Source of the DNA: Carettochelys insculpta
Taxonomy: Eukaryota > Chordata > Testudines > Carettochelyidae
Length of the DNA stretch: 64,000 nt
Direction of reading: 5' to 3'
Assembly: GCF_033958435.1 (NCBI RefSeq)
Contig: NC_134161.1
Span: 13,454,001-13,518,000 of the forward strand
The position numbers were made by a program, and so were the translations under genes. The notes under the pieces are model-generated. The model saw only the letters and a list, made by a program, of their open reading frames with translations, had not been told where the DNA came from and did not search any database. Shown in pieces: positions 1 to 12,364 of the stretch. Every line of letters starts with the position of its first letter. The stretch's first letter is position 1.

Positions 1-2400
1 ACCAGTAGTTTAGGCAGACTGAGGGGGGGAGGGGCAGTGTACTCAAAAGTTTTATTCAAACCCTTTGGTTAAGTCACATGGTCTGTATGTTTCTCTTGCT
101 CTCCCTCTTAATGGGGAGAGAAATTCTGCCTCTGTGGCTTTTGGTTTCTAACTTGAGAACTGATTGGTAATAGAGTTAAGTCTGGTGATGAAAAGTAGCT
201 TACTGACCACATTATTGCCAGTGTTGCTGGTATTTAACTTGCCACTGTATTAGGAGTGTGACAAGGCATGAGACCCAAAAGCCATGCTCTGCAACAGTTT
301 TCACTAGACCATTCAGAAAATACCTGTTGTTGCATTGAGGTGAGTTAAACATACACATTTTTAAGGAAGTGTCCTACATGAAATTCAGAGCCTTAATGTT
401 TTAATCAAAAAGTTAAACTTATGCATTTTGAGGTAGATTTTAGGCATTGCCTTATATTCTCTTCCATTATTTTTTAGATCCAACTCCTTGTGAAAAGCTT
501 TGTCCCATTTGTTTCAGCTCTCTAGTAGATGAATCTCACTAAGTATGTCACTGCATAGTGTGAAGTGACAGCAGCCGACAGAGAACTTGAGGACACCATC
601 TGTTAGACTAAATATGCATTCACCTGAGATTTGAAACTGATTTGAAGTGTGTATTTCACAACTGAAGCTAGTCTCTGCTTTGTATGTATGGCAGCAGTAA
701 ATCCTTAATCACCAAATTCTGTGTTGTAGTTTTGGACTCAGGTTGGTTGCCAGATCTGCGTTGAACAATAAGCTTTTTATCTGGATTTATTAATACTAAT
801 ATGAATGGGAAAAGTTTGCTTTAGAACTACATTTTGGCTACAGACGATTTGGCATGTTAATTTGCACAAATTAATATAACTGACTAACTGGATGTTGATT
901 GTAAACTGGTTCCCAGTGTTAGCAGTCAGTCTTCCAGTAAGTGTGGTCTGAAATAGAACGGTGGATTAAAATATTCCATTCAAAAGATTAAATCTGAAAT
1001 GTTAATACAAACCTGCAGTTTGAGCTCCTAGTTAATACATCAGCATTTGAACATGAAGTTTTCTTTGCATAATTTATCAATTCCAGCTAAAGAAATTGAT
1101 GTCTAGTTTCTCATTGGCAGCAAGATCACACATACATTTGGAAACTGAAGAGAATGAAACAGTGTCAGAATCTAAATTAAGGGCATTAGCTCATGGAACA
1201 GACTCAGCCAAAAATAAGGTTTTGAGCATGGAGTCCGGCAGGTGTTTTCCCACACATGCTTAACCTGTTTGCTTCCTTCCTGTAGAAGGGAAATGGCAAG
1301 GTGCTGCTTTGCAGGTATGATTCATAGAAGAATTGAGAGTCTGGAATTGACAAGGCTGCTGTTACCCCTTGCTTCCCACCTGCCAGTGTACATCACTAGA
1401 ACAATTAAGGGTCATCTCAGGCTGCTAAGAAGTTGCAGTATGTCCCGGTTTGAAATAACCACTCAATAGTGGTGAGTAGAAAACATTGAGTTTAGAGGGA
1501 CTTCAGTTCTGCAGAAACTGCTTGTTTAAGCTTTTATTTAAAAGTAGTGTTTTGTGAGCCCTTGTTTTGAAGATAACCTTACGTGTGCGTTCCCAGTGTT
1601 GTCTTCCTGAGTCTACAAATGAAGTTCCTGTAATGGAACGGTCATTCTCTAGCTCAGCCATAACTCAGAAGATAACCCACCAGGATGGAACCTGCTTCTG
1701 AAAGGTGTCAGTGTGACCAAGATTATCTTGGCCTTCAGAACAAAACTATAGAACTGTGTATAGTGTAGCATGCTACAAAGAGTAAAGCCTCTGGTCAGTT
1801 TCATGATTCTGAGTCCAAACCCCCTAGGCATCAGCTAAGCTGACCGGAATCATATCCGTTTCACTTTGCTGTTGCCTGGGGGAGGTAGATCCTGTGAAAG
1901 AGGATTCAGAATGGATTTGAGGGAGGACATAGCATAGCAGACTCAGCTGTCGGAAGTATGAGGCAAGTGGTAGTAACAGGAAGCAGTGAATGGGATGCAT
2001 AGATGACTGCTTCTCCTTTCAGCAGTGAGGGGGTTTGGAAAATGCACAGCACTTGTCATATTCTTGCCATGGCATATGACAGCTGGGAATCCTGAGTGTG
2101 ATCCAGCAACAGCACCCTGCTGGGCTTTGCTCCAAGGTATTGCCCTGGGTAATGAGGTCCCCCACCTGTTGTATCAATCTGTGTTTTAGTTAGGCATTCT
2201 GCTTTTCACACCCTGAATGTTAGCTAGGTTGATGTTTGTACCTTGGGGGCTGTGTGCATGAATGACCCTTTCTTCCTAATCGTCTGTAGCTAGAAGTAAA
2301 TTATTCTAACCTTTTAGCTACTCCTAGTATGACTCTGCCCTGCCCCTGTTGATCCCTGTTCTGTTCAGATTGCATCAATCCTTGGCTCAGTACCAAAGCT
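1..2400. other. APLP2 intron 1, no recognisable element
   Basis: This is AT-rich single-copy-looking DNA. I see no CpG-rich first exon, no signal-peptide coding sequence and no repeat family I recognise. It is assigned to intron 1 because the first exon found downstream begins in the middle of the APLP2 protein. Exon 1 must therefore lie before the window. Confidence 0.55.
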
Positions 2401-2930
2401 TGTCAGTAGGTAACTCCATGGGTTGTGGGAATAAGAGGCAGGCTGGCTAACCTGCCCATATTCTGCCCCCAGCCTCTGTCTTCAGCAGAGCTCTCCCAGT
2501 CTCCTGGGACATCTTGGACTTCATCTCTGCTACCATGCAGTCTCCCAGGATTGGAGGATGGGTCTGGTTGTTGGCTGTTGTCAGGGACCAGGGTGGCCAT
2601 GTGGCTGGGTGCTGCCTGTTCTCTGGGGCCAGGGTGGCCATGGACCATGTGCTCCTTGTCCTCATGGAGTGTAGAGGCTGCCCGCACTCCCCATGCTCAG
2701 GAGAAGGCAGGGGCCGCATACCACCTTACCCTCTCTGTGCCCTCCTGGAGATAGAGAAGGCTGGGGCTGTGTACTGCCCACTGGGAGAAGGTAGCCTGCC
2801 CCTGCTCTGTCTGTGCGTGGTGGGGGGAGGTGTTGGTTCCCACTGTGGCCTTGGTCAGCAGTGGTTAGGCCTGAGAGTTGCCTTGCCTAGCCTTAGGTTC
2901 ACCTGTCACCCATGGGCAGCAATGTACAAA
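2401..2930. other. GC-rich unassigned block in intron 1
   Basis: The block is clearly richer in G and C than its flanks and opens several overlapping frames on both strands, as GC-rich DNA does by chance. A short segment containing accagggtggccatg is partly repeated (near 2587 and 2630). It could be the inside of a degenerate MITE or a small retroposed piece. I recognise no protein in it. Confidence 0.3.
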
Positions 2931-3972
2931 TAGCAAAGGCAAAAGATGAATGTGCTGCAGGAGTGTAGCATCCTGCATGTATCTCGATCTGATGTCTGAT
3001 TTGGCTTTCTAAATCTTTTTCTACCTTTTTGTTTGGGACCCTCAGCTTTTGGTTACACATTCTGGTTTTTATCAAGCTCTTCCATTGTAGATAGTTCATT
3101 TGTACTTCATAGCTCATAATATACTCAAGTCAGTGAGTAGTAACTTCATATGTGTGTTCTGATCAGCAGTTATCTGCAGTACATGGCTTCATTAGTGCTA
3201 TTTGCTCACATGCGTTAACTTTAGATGAGCTCTGTCTTTAGAAAGTTCCCTTAAACACTTGTCTTGCCTTAGAACATCTTTGTTTCTCAGGTTAAGAAAC
3301 TCAGCATAGTCCCTGAGCAGCTCACCCTCCTAAGTACCTTTTGCTTTCTTCCCTTGTTGTTCTAGATACTTCATTCAGCTTCCATGCAGTATCATGGAGG
3401 GCATCCAGAAAGAGCTGAGTTTCTAGCACAGCAGGGCTATTAAGAGGCTAGAACCAATTTTCCCCTCCTTTTTAATGTTGAAGCTGCAGCACTAGTATTC
3501 CTAGGTAAGACAGAAGTTCTTGGCCTCTAATCAGTTCCTAAGTATTACCAAGCAGACTTCTGCAACTTGCTCCTCATATGGGAATCAAACTCATGAGGAC
3601 AGTGCTGCGTTTAGAAACTCATCCCAATGGGACACTTCCCATATGGCAGTTGCATCATGCTGATTCATTTTACTTCAGTTAAGGAGCACAGAACATGCAT
3701 GTCCTGCACAGCACAGCATGGTGTATTGCTTGTGTAATTGACCTCAGTGGGCACATCCACACAGCTGCCAACGTAAAGATTCAGATTTGGAGAACATAAT
3801 TTTTGTTAATGGGGAGAACGTAAACAGCATCTCAAGCACTTGGTTTAGAGACCTATTTTGAAAAAATCCCTACATATTGGCTACAAAGCAACATGGGGCT
3901 TGCCTGCACTGGCAATTTACTGCACTTTCACTTTCTTGCTCCTGGGTGTGAAAGAAAAACCCTCTTTAAATC

Positions 3973-4257
3973 AGTGTTGCACAAACTTATTGAGACCATG
4001 CAACACAAAAATTTTTATGCAGTACACTCAGAATTTTCTTTCTCCTGCCAAGAAAAATCAGACACCCACCCCCTGCAAAAGCAACATATATAGCAAAACC
4101 AAAATGAAATGATTTAATTCAGTATTGCAGCAGTGAAGAAGTAATGTTGTATCTGATTTTAATAACAGAAAATGTGTACCATCGGTGTAGTTTTCCAAAA
4201 GCTAATGGCATACTTGAGAGTTGTTAAGAGAACACCAATGTTCCATGGAACATAGCT
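3973..4257 (+). mobile_element. hAT-like non-autonomous DNA element fragment (copy 1)
   Basis: It starts with cagtgttgcacaaact, resembling the first bases of hAT/Charlie-type elements. It shares an internal stretch (tagcaaaaccaaaatgaa, then a phrase ending gttgtatctgattttaat) with a second copy at 16020-16203. It ends near a segment containing gttccatggaaca. Two dispersed copies in one intron show a repeat family. Superfamily assignment rests only on the terminal bases. Confidence 0.5.
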
Positions 4258-4275
4258 TAATAATCATAATGTTCA

Positions 4276-4450
4276 GAATTCTAGAACACTAGAACTGGAA
4301 GGGACCTCGAAAGGTCATGGAGTCCAGTCCCTTTCTCTCGCATCAGGACAAAACACTGTCTAGACCATCTCTGAATAGTTGTCTGTTTAACTTGGTCTTA
4401 AATATCTCCAATGATGGAGATTCCCCAACCTCCCTAGGCAGTGCTCTAGA
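4276..4450 (-). mobile_element. CR1 LINE 3' end, antisense
   Basis: The + strand reads as the reverse complement of a CR1 3' untranslated tail: agaactggaagggacctcg, then a phrase on the rule 'ggtcat.gagtccagtcc', followed by gacaaaacactgtctagacc and ccctaggcagtgctctag. Sauropsid CR1 copies are nearly always 5' truncated like this one. No coding part remains. Confidence 0.75.
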
Positions 4451-5560
4451 GTGTAGCATATAACAGTATTGTAAAGCCCCAGGGGAAAATAGGCTCCCAG
4501 CACTATTTGCCACTCTTCTTGTAGAAGTTGTTTGCCAAGAGTGTGGGGAGAGCACTTTCCCAGAGGTCTTGCTGTGACCACACTGCTGCTTTAAAGCACA
4601 GCCATAGCAGCACTTTAAACTTGAATGCATAGACCAAGCCGAAGGCAGGTAAGTTGATTGCTGATACACAGTTCTAGATATGGCAATTGCATACCTAGAA
4701 TCAGCTTACCTGTAATCACCTTACCTGGACACTTTCACTGAGAGAGGTTGATCAGAGAGTTTCTTCCATCAACATTCCTTTCTGCTCGCAATAGCTGCCA
4801 ACCTCTGATAGGTTGGTTTTACATGTCCCTATCAGCTGTGCAAAATTGAACTTAAGAAAATTGATCCTGAATGGCTTTTACTTTTGGTAGACCTGGTGTC
4901 CAGACTGTAACTGGACAGTTCAAAATTAGAGATTCAAGAATTTCCCTTGGTCATAAATTTTGAGTAATCTCTTGGAGTTAAACTCACACTTTCCTAAAAA
5001 GTGGCATATTCATGTCTTTCTGCTATTAGATTTAATAGTAAACTTGTGATTATTAAATCTTGGTCACATACCAGTGAAGATATAGCTTACCATATGAAGC
5101 TAATAGTACATTAACTACATGAGACAAGTAGCTAAAGTTTGAAAACCTGTTGTCTGTGTTCCACTAGGAAAGCCTTATATAATCACTTCCATAGCTACAA
5201 CTTGAACTTGTAGGTATTGATTTGCCAATGAACTGATTTTCCACCTTCCCTTTCCCGCCATTCCTGAAATTGAGCCCTTCAGTTTGATGGGTGTCTAAAA
5301 CTTCATACCACTGACCTATTATCACACTTAGCGTGTTCACTGTATTGGCATATTGGATCTTAAGATCTGCTTGAAAGGTTTTATTGTACTGAATGTTTAA
5401 AATGAAGCAGACAGCGGATTGAACAAGGTTAAGTATGGTGGACCTGGGGATCAAGGGTGGATTAAAGGGGCAGAGGCAAGCGAAAAAGTTTCAAAAAGCT
5501 GTAGTCATAACATGCCTAATCCCGGATGAAGATGGGGAAGGCGATTAGTGATTGAAATCT
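4451..5560. other. Intron 1, nothing recognised
   Basis: AT-rich intronic DNA. Short open frames are present on the minus strand, but none shows protein similarity or splice context that I can support. Confidence 0.4.
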
Positions 5561-5563
5561 CAG

Positions 5564-6100
5564 TTTGTAAATGTCCTTGGACATCACCCATAAAGGAAAG
5601 CAGAGACAGTCTATCTTAGTTCATAAGCCAAAGGGTGAAGTGGGCCCCATGATGGGGTCTGTCCTGCATCCTCTTTAGTCAGATGGTCTACCTGGAACTG
5701 GGGGAGGGAGAAAGGATGCGTAGTCTGCCAGGTAAAAGAAGCCAATGCTTCCCCTGACCTCATTCCTTGCCATCCATTGAGGATGGCGAGCCCCAGGTGT
5801 TTTGGAGGGTACTGAAACATTTGTCTGTAAATGTCCATGTGGGCACCACCCATAAGGCAAAGCAGAGTCAGTCACGTAACAGTTTGCAAGTCCATGAGTG
5901 GGTGCACATCTAGCGATGGGGTCTGTTCTGCATCCTTTTCAGTCTGGTGGTCTTCATGAAACAGCACAACAGGTAAATAGTACGTGAAGTATAAGAAACC
6001 AGCGCTTCCCTGACTGTGTCCCTCTTCATATCCCTTTGTGTCATCCTTCATCTATCGGGGATTGCTGTCTCTGAGTATAGTTGGACAGGGGAGGTTGTAG
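5564..6100. repeat. Tandem duplication of a ~260 bp unit
   Basis: Two diverged head-to-tail copies are visible. Both start near tgtaaatgtcc and run through cacccataa..caaagcagag, gatggggtctgt, ctgcatcc.tttcagtc and aagaa.cca.cgcttccc. Copy 1 covers about 5564-5820 and copy 2 about 5821-6100. I do not recognise the unit as a named family. It may be part of a longer minus-strand retroposed element that includes the U2-like segment at 6446-6467. Confidence 0.6.
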
Positions 6101-6445
6101 GCACCTTGCCCAGCATCCACCCTTGTCAATCATTTTGGGTCATCGTTGTCGTCTCTTGGGGCTTGCCTGGTGTGCTTCGGCAGATGTTGGGAATGTAGTC
6201 CAATAGGGGATTGTTTGTGAGCTGTCCTCGGTCCCATTTCTTGTCGGCCACCTCCATCCCTTATTGACGGTCTCTTCCAGCACCTGTGGAAAGAAGCAAA
6301 CCTGCAAGGAAAAGTGTTTGAGGACCCACCTCTAGCTGCAGCCTTTCTTGGTGGATAATCATAGCTGTATCGTTTAAAACAGTCTAAAGGTCATCAGGAA
6401 GAGACAATGGGTGCTTTCTCTGGTCTTGCCTTCCATCAGTCTCTC

Positions 6446-6467
6446 CTACACTTGATCTTAGCCAAAA
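6446..6467 (-). pseudogene. U2 snRNA-like 22-base segment
   Basis: Read on the minus strand, these 22 bases contain ttggctaagatcaagtgta and equal the conserved branch-site-recognition region near the 5' part of U2 snRNA as I know it. The match stops on both sides, so this is not a U2 gene. It is either a truncated retropseudogene or the head of an snRNA-headed retroelement reaching toward 5564. Confidence 0.5.
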
Positions 6468-7275
6468 TTTGAACTCTGACTCATCCGACTTCTGTTCAGA
6501 GCACCCAAGGTAACAAATGCAGAACACGCTCTGCCTCCAGTGTCATATAGTTAAGTCAAATGTAAATCTTTTCCTAGTGAGCAGATGGGTTTTGGGCAGT
6601 GATTTGTTGAAGCATTCTGAAAGCCAGCTATATTATAGTTTTGATAAGGGCCTTAAATGTTCGGCCTAGGACCTTGTTTAACAAATCGAAAGCAGAAGGC
6701 TGTTGAAGCTTGCAGTGCACCTGTGTATTGTGGTCCCTTGTCTTGTGGACTACTGCATGTTCACACCATAGTTTCAGTGTGGAAACCTCTCAATGGACAG
6801 ATCAGTTTCTGTTAGAAATGTAATATTTAAATATTTTTAAGGGGACTAACCTACTGCAGTGTTTCACTTGATTTCAGTGAAGTTAATCCCTATGGTTATG
6901 ACACTCATACACATTCATGAATGTGTCTGAAACACAGAAGACCTCAATAGACCCTGTCTAGAGTCAGCTAATCAAAAATGCCTTCCCTGAGGTCATAAAG
7001 ACATAAAATTGACTTATGCAATGTTTCCATATTTAGACTTTGAAAAAAAAAAAATCTGAAATTCCACACTGGTTTCCTACCCACAGGCTGAACTTGACCT
7101 ATTGAATCAATACTAGAATCAATTGGCTCTCAAATAGCACAGTATTACTGGGATTTGTATTAAGTCAACAATTCTGGGGAGTTAAAGGAAGTTACCCCAT
7201 GTTTAGCTGTCCAATTCCCAACTTGGTTTGCTACTTCTGGATTGAGGAAAATTCAGGGTACATCTTGTCCACAGG
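6468..7275. other. Intron 1, nothing recognised
   Basis: AT-rich DNA with a 12-base A run near 7042. No repeat or coding sequence is recognised. Confidence 0.35.
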
Positions 7276-7758
7276 GAAGGTAGACCCTGCCACGGTTGAT
7301 CTTCTGGAGTTCGATTTAGCACACCTATTGGGGATGTGCTAAATCAAATTTGCAGGGCCTCTGTCAGCACTGGTACTCCTGCCCCCCTTTAGGAGTAAGG
7401 GAGGTTGACAAGAAAGCATGCTTCTGTCGATCTACCTTATTGGAGACGGCACAGAAGCCTGAATTAAGGTATGGAGATACACCACTCATAGAGCTGGAAG
7501 GGACCTCGGGAGGTCTTCATGTTCAGTCCCCTGCCCTCTTGGCAGGACCAAGCACCCTTCTTTTTTAAATCTATTTGCCCCAGATCCCTAAATGGTCTGC
7601 TTAAAGACTGAACTCAAACCAATGGGTTAAGCAGGCCAATGCTCAAACCACTGAGCTATCCCTCTCCCCAGCTATACATCGACTCTAGCAAGGTAACTAA
7701 CAATAGCTAAAATTTTGAACCTTAATTCAGTCTTGTGCTGTAATGTAGACCTGCCTTC
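7276..7758. mobile_element. MITE with inverted ends, split by a SINE
   Basis: The left end begins gaaggtagaccctgcc and the right end, read in reverse complement, begins gaaggcaggtctacatta, giving imperfect terminal inverted repeats. The inside carries gttcgatttagc and atgtgctaaatcaa, a local palindrome. I recall this style of GTAGACC-ended MITE from turtle genomes (memory, not checked). A Cry-type SINE sits inside it, so the MITE is the older insertion. Confidence 0.55.
7484..7668 (-). mobile_element. tRNA-derived turtle SINE (Cry type), antisense
   Basis: On the minus strand this reads head to tail as a pol III SINE: agggatagctcag (A box), a B-box-like stretch around 'gagttcagtc', ggcaaatagattt, then a CR1-like tail with ctcccgaggtcccttccagc. 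It is inserted in the MITE at 7276-7758. Cry SINEs are known from hidden-necked turtles, so it supports the host assignment. Confidence 0.75.
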
Positions 7759-9469
7759 ATTTAAGTGCATGCTGTTTACACAAATTTCCCCGATTATTTT
7801 CCCAGTAACCTCATACCTTAATTACCTCCAGTAAGAAGCATCTTCGCATTCAGTGAAATCTCCACAGGAAAACCACAGCCAGCTTTTGCCTTTTTTGGGA
7901 GAAGATTGTTCCACAAAACTTATTTGTATTGTGGCTACCTACAATCTTTTCATTCAGAACAGTGAATCAACTCCATTAGTAGTGTCGTCTTGAGCTTTAT
8001 GTTCTTGTGGTTTGCAAGTACCTTTGCCTTGTGTGCTCCCATAAGACCATGTTCAAAAGCAGCTAAGCAACTTCAAAAGAAGGTTCTGACAGGAATAAAA
8101 GTATGTAGTTTTAGATACTCAGCCTGGTTCTGGAGCTTACTCTGGAGTAGTCCCATGCAAGTGAGTTGGCTATAGTCTTGGAAATGGCTCATATTTTACC
8201 TTCAGCCAATTTTTGCAGACTAGCTGACTTCACCCTTTATACCAAAATCTTCAGACTAACAATGGTGCAGCTCTAAAGTTCAAGGGCTTTATGACGCTTC
8301 ATTTTAGTCCAAGTATTTCTATCAGCAGTAAGCTGTTGAAGTAACTGACCACTTCACCAACAACATGGTATTAAACTACTGTAGAGTTTTGGTAAGTAAA
8401 TACTGATTTAGAACCTGTGGGAAAAATCCATCAAAGAAACCTCCAAGTAATTGCATACCTTTATGTATATTGTACTTACTGTCCCCTTGAAACAAGAAGA
8501 AGCTAAGTGCAAGATTTTGAGAGTGGTGCTAAAAGGCTCTTTCATGTAGATTAAGGCAGTTCTCCAATTTTATTGTCATTTCACTTGGTAATATTGTAGT
8601 CTAACGTAGCTCAAACTAAAGAGCTATACAACCCTAGGGCATTTTAAAAGTAGTGCATATATAAGTGCAAAAACTTAATAATTTGCTTAGATCAGATTGA
8701 AACTTCTGTAGTGCTGCAGTCATTACAAGAGCACTTGCTGAAGTCGTTTCAGTTCATGTGACTTCTTGGGCCTAATAGTACCAGTTAAGCTATCCAATCC
8801 CCTTTACTATATGTTGAAAATTACTCAATTTTCCAATAGCATTAAACTGGTACTCTAAATCTAGAGCTCTGCACCCCCTTTTTAGAGCTGCAGCAATCAC
8901 TCGTGTTTCAATATGTTTATCTAACCATAATATGGCAATTTAGTAACTGAACAAAAAATACAAATTGACAAATTAGAGTTTCAGAAGTTAATTGGTGGTG
9001 GTGATGCTTAGTGAAAGTTTGAGGTAATTAAGTTTTCCTTTCCTGGGAGTTCCATCCATTTTGCCAAGAGGTATTGTGGGAAAGACTTGAGTTACTGTAT
9101 TGTGTTACTGATCTTGTTTACAATTTAGTTAGTGACTGTTAGAGCATTCTGGCTGTTAATGCTCCCTTCACTTAGATAATTTTTATACACATGCATGCAA
9201 ACATAAAATCTTTGCATCAGCACTTACAGCAGACAAACAATGATTTTAAGACTAGTTTAACTAGATCCAGTATCTTGATTTTTATATATTTAAAAAAAAA
9301 AAAGCTTGTATTCAGCCTGCCTCAGCCTCCAGCCAATCCCATCGCTGGGGCTGCAGAGGTGCTGGTACTCATACTGGCACAAAAAAAAACACTGAGCAGA
9401 TCCAAATTACTGTTTGTCAGCCTCAAGTTCCAGTCAAGATACTATACTTCCTAGTTAAATTAATGAAAT
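7759..9469. other. Intron 1, nothing recognised
   Basis: AT-rich DNA, including a TA-rich stretch with A12 near 9291. No repeat family, RNA gene or exon is recognised. Confidence 0.35.
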
Positions 9470-9635
9470 TATTACCAAGAGAGGTTGTAGAGTCTCCCTG
9501 TCACTGGAGACTTTGAAGAGCAGGTTAGACAGGCATCTGTTAGCAATGATACAGGTGTATATGGTCCTGCTTCTCTGTGGTGGGATTGAACTAGCTGCCC
9601 TCTTGAAGTTCCCTCCAGTTGTGCCCTACTGATTC
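9470..9635 (+). mobile_element. CR1 LINE 3' end, sense
   Basis: The sequence gagaggttgtagagtctcc, followed by ggagactttgaagagcaggttagacaggcatctgtta (split here for length) and gaagttccctccagtt, is a CR1 3' tail in forward orientation. It is 5' truncated with no coding left. Confidence 0.75.
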
Positions 9636-11784
9636 ATTACTAACTCTTTATGGAGTAATACTAGCTAGTAACCTGTGTCAAAAGAAGCCTTATTGTCACT
9701 TATTTCCTCTTTCCATGAATACACTTACTTGTCTTAAGCACATTGTGACAAATGAAAGGCAGCCAATTGGATGCCACAGCTCTGGAAAAATGTTAATAAA
9801 CACATTGAAATTAGATGGAGCTATCAGATCATCAAATTATTCTGTTTACTCACAAAACAAAATCAGTAGAGCACCTCCTGCTGATCTTAGCTAACTGGCA
9901 CACAGCTAAATATTGTTTCTGTGCTGAACAGCTTTTAAAGCATGTGGCAATTACAGCACTTGGAGAATTCAGCTCCCCAGTGATGAAGAAGCAGCATTGG
10001 CTACAAATGCTGTATTGTCTCTCGGGTGACCCATAGTTGTTGGGTGTTTATTTGTATACATGCACGAAATGTATGTACAACTTTCATATTCAGATAGGAC
10101 CAGCCACAAGATGTCATTCTTACTGACCTATTAAAAACATGTTCACATTCAGTAGACTAACAAAAGCTCCCTTTTTAAGTATTCATCTACTGCCTCTCTG
10201 GAGCTTAGGCAGAAGATTGCACCATGTTATGCAAGTCAAACTGAAGCAGTGCAGTTTTGTAACAAGATGCGATTGATATGTCCCCATTTGGGTAGAAAAA
10301 TCAGTCTTGTGACATGTTTGTTTCTAAGCATGTAAGCGTGCCTGAAACAGCTTTAGAGGTAGTGCTTCATCAGTGTGAACTTCTTGTTTTCACTCGTTTA
10401 TTCACTGGGTTCTATTTGGTAGAAACAGCATGTTTGTCTCTTGGGTCTGAATGACCTCTTGTGACTGGTCCTGTGTGAATGCCCCCTATTGTAATAGAAG
10501 TAACACGTACCTGATAAAGAGGGTCTTATACCATATCTGTGAGGATGGTAGAAATTACATTCCTTGAGCACCTTTACGGACCTCTGAGGGTGTAAAAGCA
10601 TTTCAGAAATTGCTTGAAGTATGTACTTAAATCTTATCAGACACCTGGAAGGTGGAAGGACCAGTATCCAGCAGAGAGGTCCTGATTAGAAGCCTGATGG
10701 AAAGGAAAGTGCTGGGATTCCACTTCTGGTGCTGAACTTGGATTCTGCTCATGGTTCTTTCTTTCATATGATAAACTCTGGCTTCTAAACATCTGAAACA
10801 TCAAACACTGTATTTTTTGTTATGACTGGAAAGGATGATGGTGACCCTTCCCGTTAATTTTCTAATACTGTACTTCCTTGGATACTCTAATAAGGAATGG
10901 TAAGTGTGTTCTTGGTAGGAGAATAAAGTTCTTACGTCTCAGTCCCATAAGACCATTTTCACCCTGGAGTCATCATCCCCTTGCTCATAGCTCTTCCGAC
11001 TGGTGGTGGAGGAAAATTAACATGCCTGTATCGCTACTTAGTATGCTTTAGAATAGCAGCATTATTCATTTTGTCATAGATGGTTAAAAATTTGAGCAGC
11101 AACAGAGGCACTAGAGTTGAGAGGATTTGGGAAGGCAGGAGTGAGTAGATTTCCATTTGCATTGTTTCCATAGTGACTTTAAGTGCTTTTTTTATTTGAC
11201 TAGTTTTAAAATCAGTTTCTGCTACCCCCTCCCAATTTACATACTTTAAGTGGGCTTTCCCCAAGCCCTGTTTCACAACGAGAAATAAAGATTTTGTTGC
11301 TTACAGTGGCTGTGTAAATTCAGGCATTACTCATACCCAAACATTATTGTGGCAGCCTAGAAATAGCAGGTGCATGCATTTCTAAAGCACTTATCACCAT
11401 AGGATCTGCTCCAAGTGCCTGAAGTCAAAGGGTGTTCTCTAAAATGACAGTTTACATCAAGATATTAGAGGCTGGCTGGAATAAATAGCAGGAGTGTGAT
11501 TCTGCTTTACATTTAATTCACATTAGCACCATCTCCACCTCTGTAGAGACTAAGCATTACAAAAGATGATCATCACTCTGTAACGTCTACCAGCTGCTAG
11601 CTGTTTTTTCATAGGCCTGTAACTTATGCTTTTAACAATATTTTAAAGATTGCAATACAAATGGAGCTGTAGTTTAAAGACTGAAAAGGAAAGGCTATTT
11701 TTTTGAGAAAGGGGGATAACATCCATCCTTTGGCTGTTACACTGATCTTTTGTTTTGGGTTTGTACTTTTTGAACTGAGCAACC
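9636..11784. other. Intron 1, nothing recognised
   Basis: Intronic DNA without recognisable repeats. Short minus-strand frames near 10400-10600 and 11034-11276 show no known domain. Confidence 0.35.
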
Positions 11785-11847
11785 CTCCCCTTCAGAAGGG
11801 ACAGGTAAGTGCAGCCGATTGAAAATGCTAATGAGGTGCTGATATGT

Positions 11848-12322
11848 GACAGAGAAGTAGCTGTGTTAGTCTGTACTCCAACAAATGAAGCAGCAGTATG
11901 GTTGACTTAGAACAATGATTCCTTAGCTCTTGTCCCCTCCTCCTCCTTTACTTATGCTACATCAATGGCATCTTTCTCACTTGGACCCACGGTAAAGAGA
12001 CTGTGGAAGAATTCCACAGAGATTAACAACCTGCATCATACCATCAGGCTCACCCTTGACTATTCCATATGAGAAATATATTTCCTGGATACCACAGTAC
12101 AAATCACTGATGGCCACATTGACACCACTCTCTGCCAGAGACTCACTGACTGCTGCACTTACCTGTATGCTTCCAGCTTCCATCCAGCTCTCACTACATG
12201 ATCCATCATTTATCGTCAAGCTCTTGGATACAATTGCCTCTGCTATGATCCTACTGACAGAGACTGAAAACTACAAGACCTCTACCAAGCATTTACAAAA
12301 TGAATTACCCACCGGGAGAAGT

Positions 12323-12364
<42 letters not shown>

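Noticed and set aside
2403..2933. Several overlapping open frames up to 139 codons on both strands
   Set aside because: GC-rich block; frames on both strands overlap and none shows a family motif or splice context.
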